From Dendrolimus kikuchii (taxonomy: Eukaryota; Arthropoda; Insecta; Lepidoptera; Lasiocampidae): a stretch of 64,000 nucleotides of DNA. Below the pieces are notes generated by a model, which saw only the letters and a program-made list of their open reading frames with translations, was not told the origin of the DNA and did not search any database. The translations under genes and the position numbers were made by a program. The stretch is taken from contig CM034406.1 in NCBI GenBank assembly GCA_019925095.2, forward strand, positions 15,658,388-15,722,387, in the 5' to 3' direction. Shown here piece by piece: positions 56,576 to 64,000 of the stretch (the first letter of the stretch is position 1; every line of letters begins with the position of its first letter).

Positions 56576-57099
56576 GAATTGAGATAATAATGGCGATAGA
56601 GATATACGTAACCTAAAGTACAATTACTAAAGTACAATATGGTATGTATAAATAAATGTTAGTAAAACTAGTCCACTGTCTTTATATTAATCATAGTTTT
56701 ATTGGTCGCAATGTGAAACTGAGACGTAGAGATCGTGTACCTATCAGACTAATGCGGTTTGTGCACTTAGGATACGACCTCCACTTCAGGGGCCAGGGCC
56801 ATTGACGTTCTTTTAAAATCAATATATCTAGACCAACAAAACTATGTATCTACAATTTAATGTTGACATAGATAAGCGATTTTACTAATGATTTCTTCTA
56901 TATGTCGTGTCCTACATAAAAATAGTTTTATTATTATTTCACATATATTTATTTACATTCTTTTTTATGTTTTTTTAATACATATATATATAAAAAATAA
57001 ATACATATTAAAAAAATATAAAAAGATGACGTCCGTCGGCAGCGGGGCCTAGGGTCCAAGCTACCGGTGGTTAAGGCTCCAGATTATTATTATTATTGA

Positions 57100-57145
57100 A
57101 GTACAGCAAACAGGCAGACGGCATCTTTGATGGGAGGTATTTTTG
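57100..57145 (-). mobile_element. Retroposon family 2, very short fragment
   Basis: AAGTACAGCAAACAGGCAGACGG with GATGGGAGG matches only the A-rich end of the family. Confidence 0.45.
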
Positions 57146-57149
57146 TTGT

Positions 57150-59870
57150 AATTTATCGAAGGAATTTTATGACAATATCTTGTAAAATTCTTTGTAAAAT
57201 CCGATATCGTAGGTTTGTTGTTGTTGAATCTTGAGCTGGGCAAGCCCATTCCAAACCCGCGGAATCTGCAAGAATAACATTTTTAAGAACTGTTGCGTAT
57301 ATGAGTGAAGTGGCTCAAGGAAGGGAGCAAGAATGACCGTGACAAACGGGATGGCGTTAGAAGGAGGATGAAGGCAACATTCTGAATAATTCCTTTGAAT
57401 ACATCCAATTTTATAGGCTCTTCATTACTGGCTGTTTGTTGCGCATTGGTAAACAAAAGTAGCCACACATTTACCATTACATACCAGAAAATATCTGCGC
57501 ATAACTTATTATAATAGGAGTAATCTGATTTACAGCAATATTCTTCTATATACATTATATCTTCAATTTATTATACCCATCGAATTTTTTCTCGCGAAGA
57601 GACCCATTAGCGTAATAAATATACTAGCAAACATGTGCTCTTACCTTATTAGGACCAATCTTATTCATAGCGATTAGTCCTTCTAAAATATTATCACTTC
57701 AGCTTCCTAATATAAACAAGGCTGATTTAACATATTCATTTCTAACTTTATTCATAAGAGAAGCAATCAATATTGCTCGCTCCATTAATCGTTAAGAATT
57801 TGTACATCGCATCATCAAATAGATGACCAATGACAGTTATGTGGTCTATACGTTTCTATTATAAAAGTGTATTTCTCTCGTAGGACCCGGACCTTAATTG
57901 TATCAAAATATAGAAGGACAGAGTAGGGCAGGGCAGTAACATTGAACCTTAAGTTGTTTTTAACTTCATTTTCTTTCCCCAATTAACTGGCCTCGGAGTA
58001 GTACCTATGTATTTTCCTTCTACACTCTGTTCTAGTTACATCACGAATCCTCACTTCATCCATCACACAATCCGTAAATCTAACTTTTCCAAACCTCATG
58101 AAGTAACATAAAACCTCTTGATATTTGTATAGGTAGGGTTGTTAATAATTTAATACATTACCAAAAAAATCTCCATGCGTCAACGTGTTCAGAAATTACA
58201 TATTAACATATATACGAAAATAAAACCGCATTGCTTATCTGTATCGGACACCCACCGTTTTTTCAATGACGCAAGCGCAATGCAGAATCAACTCACGCGC
58301 AGTGACAGCGAAGCACGACTAGCGCGCGATTCTATCATTTGAATTCGGAAACATCGGTTAATTTCAAGTGATTTAAAAAAAAATTCTTCCTTAAAATAAT
58401 TGATCGTGAAAAATACTAAATACTTAATTAGAGTATGTCATGAATTTATTTGATGCTATATTCTCGTGGTTCTGTTATTTTGCGACAAGTTCTTTCAAGT
58501 TTTTGTGTATTAGGTCATTTCTTAAAATTGTTTAGCAACAATGTTATTGTGTAGTTAATTCATGTTTTTTGTTCATATTTGAATTTCTATTCATTTCTAC
58601 GTTTGAATAATTTACTGTTATTTATCTATTTTCAGTATTCAAATGAGCTTAGTTAAAGCCGGTTTGATACTTTAATCACTAACACAAAGTTGTTTGTAAA
58701 CATATTTTTAATTAAATATTTTAAGTACATATTATGCCTTTCTTGAATATGCACCTTTTTTTCAAATAGTCTTACATATTTTATTGGAATAAGGTTAACA
58801 AATTATATAAATTAAAACATAATTACTTACTAATTTAAAAATATTATTGTAAATTTTTTCTAATACTCTGAGTTTATTCTGGACCATTTTAAGCCAATAT
58901 TTTAATGCCATATTTATAGAATCCATTCTCTTAATCGTAGTAGTTTTATGGTAATCTAGTTTCATTAAAAAATTAGCTATGAAAATTGTAAATCAGGAAC
59001 TGTCGGCTAACTTCGCAAACTCAGATGCAAGGTGATCTTGTCGTTTTGTGTTTTATTTTTGTTCCGCACCAGCCAAGCGTTAAATTCCGGTTGTTTACCT
59101 ATTGTTTCCGCTTCGAAACCTAGGATCTATTTTCCTCTATTTTTTCTTCTATTTATCCTTCTCTGGGGAACTACAAGCACATGTCTTTCTTTATTTGATT
59201 TTCTCATAGTTTCAAAGCGATACACTTAATGTTTGACAGTATCAGAGGTCTAATTTATATGAGCATTGACCTGCTTTGCTCAATTAACCCCAAGCTTCCC
59301 GTTTTAATTCTCATCTGGGTCAATCTTTGATCTAATGTGGGTGTTACTGTGATCGACGTCAAATGCATCAATTGTATATTGTTCTCAATATTGTCTAATT
59401 TATTTAGCTAATACAATTTATACACACGTTTGCGTCTTATTCTCCATTTCTAACTGACATTTGATTATCCCGGATAAAGGTAGGATCTGTTCTACTTAAC
59501 TATGTGCGAACTTCAACATTCTCCATTATCAGTACATTGTCCGTCTTATCTTTTTGCTTTCTTGGATGCCTAGATCTCGCTCCAAGAACAGTTATACCAA
59601 AACATCTAGAACCATCACTGTTGTTGCTTCTGGAGGTATGACAAATATCTAAAGTCAGCTAAATGCGTGGGAGCCCTCGCACAGTGAAGAGTTCTTAGTG
59701 GTGAAAAAGGTCTACTGTTATTGTAATTTGGCTACCGAATAATAAAAAAACCGTTTATTCGATCATACCAAATGTCCTAAAAACTAAATTGAATCCATTT
59801 GCTAGAAAGTCCAGAATTTAAAGTATACGTTGACAGTCAATAACATTGAATGACTTAATTTTATGTTTAC
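57150..59870. other. Intergenic stretch
   Basis: No coding gene recognised. A small CpG-containing patch at 58265-58335 (CACGCGCAGTGACAGCG) could be a promoter or 5' UTR, but nothing coding follows within reach. Confidence 0.35.
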
Positions 59871-59871
59871 A

Positions 59872-60113
59872 CTAGCTGTGCTCGCGACGCCGTCCGCGTG
59901 GAATTTGTTTTCAAAGCACCCCCAATTTTGAAATATTTTTCATTGCTGCTCCGCTCCTATTGGTTTTAGCGTAATGATATATAGCCTATAGTCTTCGTCG
60001 ATAAGTGGGGCTATCCAACACTGAAAGAATTTTTTAAATCAGACCAGTAGTTCCTGAGATTAGCGCGTTTAAACAAACAAACAAACTCTTCAGCGTTATA
60101 TATTAGTATAAGA
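59872..60113 (-). mobile_element. Short Helitron-type element, apparently complete
   Basis: Read on the minus strand it starts TCTTATACTAATATATAACG, has CTGAAGAGTTTGTTTGTTTG, GGAACTACTGGTCTGATTT, and GGCTATATATCATTACGCT, and ends GCGTCGCGAGCACAGCTAGT. This is the full order of a short lepidopteran Helitron (Lep1-like) with a CTAG end. About 240 bp and non-coding. Confidence 0.88.
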
Positions 60114-61080
60114 TGAGCCACTCTGGTTGCTTCATTCAAATAGAAAGACAGAAATGAACTAATCTAATCTATTAGGTATCGAATTTAGGAATAATTTTGT
60201 AAGACCCATGTACACTGAAGAAAATATAACCCTCATACACATGTTTCCTTAATTTTACTACAGCATTGTGGAGCGGCATATAATTTGCAAGTTATTGCTA
60301 AATTTCATACAGACCCAGTAGTTTTAAAAAATAAAAGTGACATTCATACATAGTAAAACTACATACAGACGGATGAACATGACTAATTTATAAGAATTCC
60401 CTTTTTTACCTTAATGACTAAAAAGTATTATTAAAAATCACCCTGTGCTTCAAGTATTAAACCCTTTCAAAAAGTATAAATCCTTAATAAATTTCATTAC
60501 TTTAGTGTTACAATCAAAAATTATTTTAATTACTCGCATGAGTCAAGTAAAAATCGCAAATTGAAACCTTATCATCCGCCTTATCTCAGTTTATGTCCGA
60601 CAGTGATATAAATCGGTTGTTTTACATACCAACTGAATCCAAAGTGTTGTGCTATCAGTTTTTTTTAATAAATATTTGAAAAACGTGATTTTAGTGCAAT
60701 TTTTGTGATCTGTGCTCTTCAAGTTTTCATATGTGATATTCATAAAGTGCCGCCTGGCACTTCTAGGTTAGTATTTGCTTAAAATTTTATCAGTTTATTT
60801 TTATGCTAATTATAACAGTGTATAGTGATTTTGGTTTCAAGATAATGAATAAGCATTCAGCTTAGAAACATGAATGATTTTCTAATGTTTCTATTTTCGA
60901 ATGGAATTGTTCTTCTCTTATATCTCTTTTTTATTCTATAGAAAAGAGCTACTTATAAATGTTTGGGAGTGTACTAATAAATAAATCCATACTTGCTAAT
61001 ATTATAAAGGCAAACTGTATATTTGTCACTTTCTCACGATTACATTACTGAAGAAAATATACTTATATATTAACTATTTA
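60114..61080. other. Intergenic stretch with a weak candidate first exon
   Basis: TATAAA at 60607-60612, TCAGTT at 60655-60660 and a possible donor AGGTTAGT near 60769 could mark a non-coding first exon, but the TATA-to-initiator spacing (about 50 bp) is too long for a normal core promoter. Nothing else seen. Confidence 0.25.
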
Positions 61081-61140
61081 ACTCATATTTATAAATAAAT
61101 AATTAATATATATTATATATATATATGTATATTATATAAT

Positions 61141-61545
61141 CCCGGCAGACGTTGTCCTGCCCTGAAAAAATAAAAATCTAGAACCCGATTCTAGTGCCTC
61201 CTACCGGTTCCAATTGTGAATCAAAACCATTCGGGTCCCACTCAAACACAAAAAAATTCATCAAAATCGTTAGTCGTTCTCAAGTTATGCGCGTATAAAC
61301 ATTTCTACGGATTATTTTTATATATATATAGATAAACTAGTTATCCTGAGAGACGTTGTCCTGCCCTGAAGAAATAAAATGTATAACCCGATTACAGCGC
61401 CACCTACTGTGGGCTAATTATGAATCCAAACCGTTTTCGAATTAAACTGAACACAACCAAAAAATTTCACCGAAATCGGCCGTTTAGGAGTTCAGTCACA
61501 CACACACACACACACACAGAAGAATTTTACATATAGAGATATTGC
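61141..61545. repeat. Two tandem copies of a GACGTTGTCCTGCCCTG repeat
   Basis: Unit 1 begins at 61148 and unit 2 at 61352, both with GACGTTGTCCTGCCCTGAA, an AACCCGATT block, a GCCTCCTACC/GCCACCTACT block and an AAAATCGTTAG/GAAATCGGCCG block. The first ends in a TATATATAGATA tract and the second in (CA)n at 61498-61519. This fits two retroposon 3' ends or a tandem duplication. Confidence 0.8.
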
Positions 61546-62557
61546 AAATATTTTCGAGCAAACCGCATAAATAAGTGTGTGTAAAGTTTAAACAGCTCTA
61601 GGTTGATCAATTTTACTTATATTAAGTATATTATAAAGTTCATATTTTCACATTTCCTATAACAATAGTTAAATTACTTTATTTATGAACTTTAAAATTA
61701 TATGTTTTTTTATTTATGGAAGTTCAGTAAAGATAAAATGTTTTTATATTTTATTCTACCCATAGTTCCTTAAGACTATAAATTGAATACTGAGCCTAGA
61801 TCACCGTCTTCTATGGGTAAGGTGCCCGAAGGCTGGCTACGTTTCCTCGCTGGATAGTTATATTGATCAGTTGTTCGAGGAAGGAACCAACATACTGATC
61901 ACCTGAAAAGTCTAATGTTTTTAAATTAAAAATACTATATATTAATACATATACAGTGTATATGTAACATTTTTAAAAATATTGTGAAGCAAAACCCTTT
62001 CCTAATTTTGCTATATTTTATCTCCATAATTGTATGGGAGCCTAATCTAATTCCGCCATTTGTATCTAATTCTATGCTGTTTTTGTGTATTGTTTTATTA
62101 ATTTTAATGTATAATAAAGTATATTCTATTCTACTTCGCGGCGCCCGCTCCCATAATTAGTAACAGCTTCCGGCGAGGACCAGAACCACCGATTCCTATT
62201 TATTTAAAAAAGTAAAGTTGGTATGATAAAATCTTTTAATATCCTTATTATATTTTCTACGAATCCACCGTCTGCGGGTCCTACTCGCACACGGCTACTT
62301 GTTAAAATAAAAATTATATAACAAAATACCCTTCACGATCCCGCCAAGAAGGAGTGGTAACGTTTGTAGCTTGATATTATTTTTATGTTTACCGGCCACT
62401 AGTTTAAATACTAATGAAATCACCAATTCCAAGTTTAAATTACCAGAATGCCAAGCCCACACAGCACCATAAAGGAATTCGACAAAATTCAAAGTGTTAC
62501 TTATTTGGTGCAGAAAATGACAAATATATATTAATATAATTCTATCTGACCGGAAAC
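61546..62557. other. Intergenic stretch before the Copia element
   Basis: TTGTATGGGAGCCTAATCTAATT near 62030 and TAATGTATAATAAAGTATATTC near 62106 look like another retroposon tail. No gene recognised. Confidence 0.4.
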
Positions 62558-62711
62558 TGTTGTAATATGTGTCATTGTCACCGTAATGAGTGACAGTTGT
62601 AATGTGTCAAATATCAATGTAATACCTACTCTGTGTCGAATAAACTCTCTGCTGCGTTGATCTCGTACCGTGTCGTTTCATTATAAAAGAATCCTGAATA
62701 ATCCTAAAACA
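62558..62711 (+). mobile_element. Probable 5' LTR of a Copia-type element
   Basis: It begins TGTTGTAATATG and ends CCTAAAACA (TG...CA), directly before a primer-binding site. AATAAA at 62639-62644 fits the R-U5 arrangement. About 154 bp is short but within the Copia range. The 3' LTR is outside the window, so the limits are inferred. Confidence 0.7.
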
Positions 62712-62726
62712 GGTTATGAGCCCAGG
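62712..62726 (+). other. Primer-binding site, initiator-Met tRNA internal type
   Basis: GGTTATGAGCCCAGG is one change from the complement of the anticodon region of initiator methionine tRNA (CTGGGCCCATAACC). Drosophila copia primes on this internal region rather than on the tRNA 3' end. It directly follows the LTR. Confidence 0.75.
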
Positions 62727-62946
62727 CACACAACTTTGTTACAGGATAAAGGATTGTTCAGAGAATACTGCCAGATATTTAGTTTCGTAAAATAAGTCTT
62801 TTTTTTCGAAAATAAAAGTTAAAATACGGCGCGACAGTGTGCGGCCATATTTTTCTCAAGCAATACTTGTTCGGAGTGTTCGTACAAATCGAATTAGAAC
62901 AAGGAAGGATAACAATAAAAGGCAGGAAGGTATCGTAAGCAATACG

Positions 62947-64000
62947 ATGGATGCAAATCAAACAATTATAAAATTGGAGGGTGCGAGAAACTGGAACATT
63001 TGGAAATTTCAAACAATGGTTATATTGCGAGGACAAAACCTCATGGGTATCGTCGATGGCACTTTTACAAAGCCAGACAAGGCGGAAGAACAAGCTCCAT
63101 GGCAATTGAAGGATGCAAAGGCTCAAACACAAATAGTTACAAGAATGACTGAGGAAGTGATGCTTCACATCATCACGTGCAATACATCAGCCGAAATGTG
63201 GCACAAATTAAGCAGCGTTTATGAGCAGAAGACTGAAACAAGTATACATATTGTTCAACAAAAGTTTTTTCAATATAAATATGTAAAAGACATTGAAATG
63301 TCGGTATTTTTGTCTAAGATTCAAGAGTTAAGAAACCAACTTAAACAGATGGGAGAGGATATATCAGAAAAATTTGTAATCACAAAAGTATTGATGTCTC
63401 TGCCCGATGACTACAGGCATTTTATATCTGCGTGGGAGTCAGCTCCAGAAAACAAGCAAACATATGATAATCTTGTCGCTCGCTTGTTGATTGAAGAAGA
63501 ACGATTGAAAGAGAAGCAAGATACTCCATCAACAGCATCTGCATTTATTGTGAAAAGCAATGCACAGAAAAAGAAGTACATGAAATGCTTTAAATGTAAT
63601 AAACTAGGACATTATGCATCGGAATGCAGGAACAAACAGAATATTGTAAACATAAAAACAGACAAAAGATGTTTTTATTGTAACAAGTCGGGTCATTTTA
63701 AAAATGAATGTCGGTTCAGGAAAAACAAAGATAGTAATGCATTCATGGTACAACAGAATAATAATGAATATCTACAAAAATATAAGTGGCTAGTCGATAC
63801 TGGTGCAAGTGCACATATGTGTTGTGAAAGGAACTTGTATACAACATTTTCACCGACAACACAGTCAGTAATTATTGGCAATGGAGACACCATTAAAGTA
63901 TTGGGATGTGGACAGATAAAATTAGAAGTATTCAATGGAAAAGACTGGATTGATACAACTATAAATAATGTTTTGTTTGTGCCAGAATTAAAAACAAACT
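62947..64000 (+). CDS. Copia-type Gag-Pol polyprotein, N-terminal part (runs off the right edge)
   Basis: The frame starts at ATG 62947 and is open for 351 codons to the window edge with no stop. It encodes the capsid and the start of pol in one frame, as in Ty1/Copia elements. Visible parts: a Gag N-terminal region with WNIWKFQTM and an LPDDYRHF block; two CCHC zinc knuckles (Cys214, Cys217, His222, Cys227 and Cys242, Cys245, His250, Cys255) that bind RNA; and the aspartic protease active site DTGAS at 284-288. Integrase, reverse transcriptase and RNase H would follow outside the window. The lack of any disruption, with a recognisable LTR and primer site, suggests a young and possibly complete copy. 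It ranks among LTR retrotransposons and not among infectious retroviruses: no envelope is expected. Confidence 0.92.
   Translation, partial: MDANQTIIKLEGARNWNIWKFQTMVILRGQNLMGIVDGTFTKPDKAEEQAPWQLKDAKAQTQIVTRMTEEVMLHIITCNTSAEMWHKLSSVYEQKTETSIHIVQQKFFQYKYVKDIEMSVFLSKIQELRNQLKQMGEDISEKFVITKVLMSLPDDYRHFISAWESAPENKQTYDNLVARLLIEEERLKEKQDTPSTASAFIVKSNAQKKKYMKCFKCNKLGHYASECRNKQNIVNIKTDKRCFYCNKSGHFKNECRFRKNKDSNAFMVQQNNNEYLQKYKWLVDTGASAHMCCERNLYTTFSPTTQSVIIGNGDTIKVLGCGQIKLEVFNGKDWIDTTINNVLFVPELKTN

Overview
The window looks like lepidopteran (moth or butterfly) nuclear DNA. It is AT-rich, its genes have short exons split by GT-AG introns, and it is crowded with element types typical of that order: an R1-clade LINE, RTE- and Jockey-like LINE ends, tRNA-derived SINEs, Helitron ends of the type ...GTCGCGGGC...CTAGT, a maT-type mariner and a Copia element. 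The order is an inference from this repeat set; I could not name a species.

Host genes occupy only the first third, and all lie on the + strand. (1) A small THAP-domain gene with three exons (4961-6176, 131 residues) has a complete C2CH zinc module. (2) The last coding exon of mitochondrial ribosomal protein L18 (7406-7757) is present, but its 5' exons were not found. (3) A complete five-exon PPM1D/Wip1-type serine/threonine phosphatase (11006-20632, 833 residues) joins in frame at every junction. Its catalytic domain is normal, but about 500 residues of very G+C-rich, Pro/Ala/Arg-rich tail are all encoded by the last exon.

Layout. 1-2541: 3' part of an R1-clade LINE, open at the left edge. 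2542-4612: microsatellite, a MITE, and a Harbinger element with a broken transposase. 4613-7760: THAP gene, two inverted repeats, mRpL18 exon. 7822-9790: a long-TIR MITE and a second, broken R1-clade 3' end. 10870-20632: PPM1D gene, with a SINE and a MITE in intron 1 and a Helitron end, a mariner and a LINE fragment in intron 3. 20633-62550: no convincing host coding gene, but a dense and partly nested set of retroposons, MITEs and Helitron ends, heaviest between 32 and 57 kb. 62558-64000: 5' end of a Copia element with LTR, primer-binding site and an undisrupted gag-protease reading frame that runs off the right edge.

The three host genes share no obvious pathway (DNA-binding THAP protein, mitochondrial translation, stress phosphatase). 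I see no new multi-gene system. The more unusual points are the G+C-rich phosphatase tail, the orphan mRpL18 exon, several perfect or near-perfect inverted repeats, a repeat family whose boundaries are fixed by a 7-bp duplication, and a 15-bp sequence shared upstream of the THAP and mRpL18 exons.
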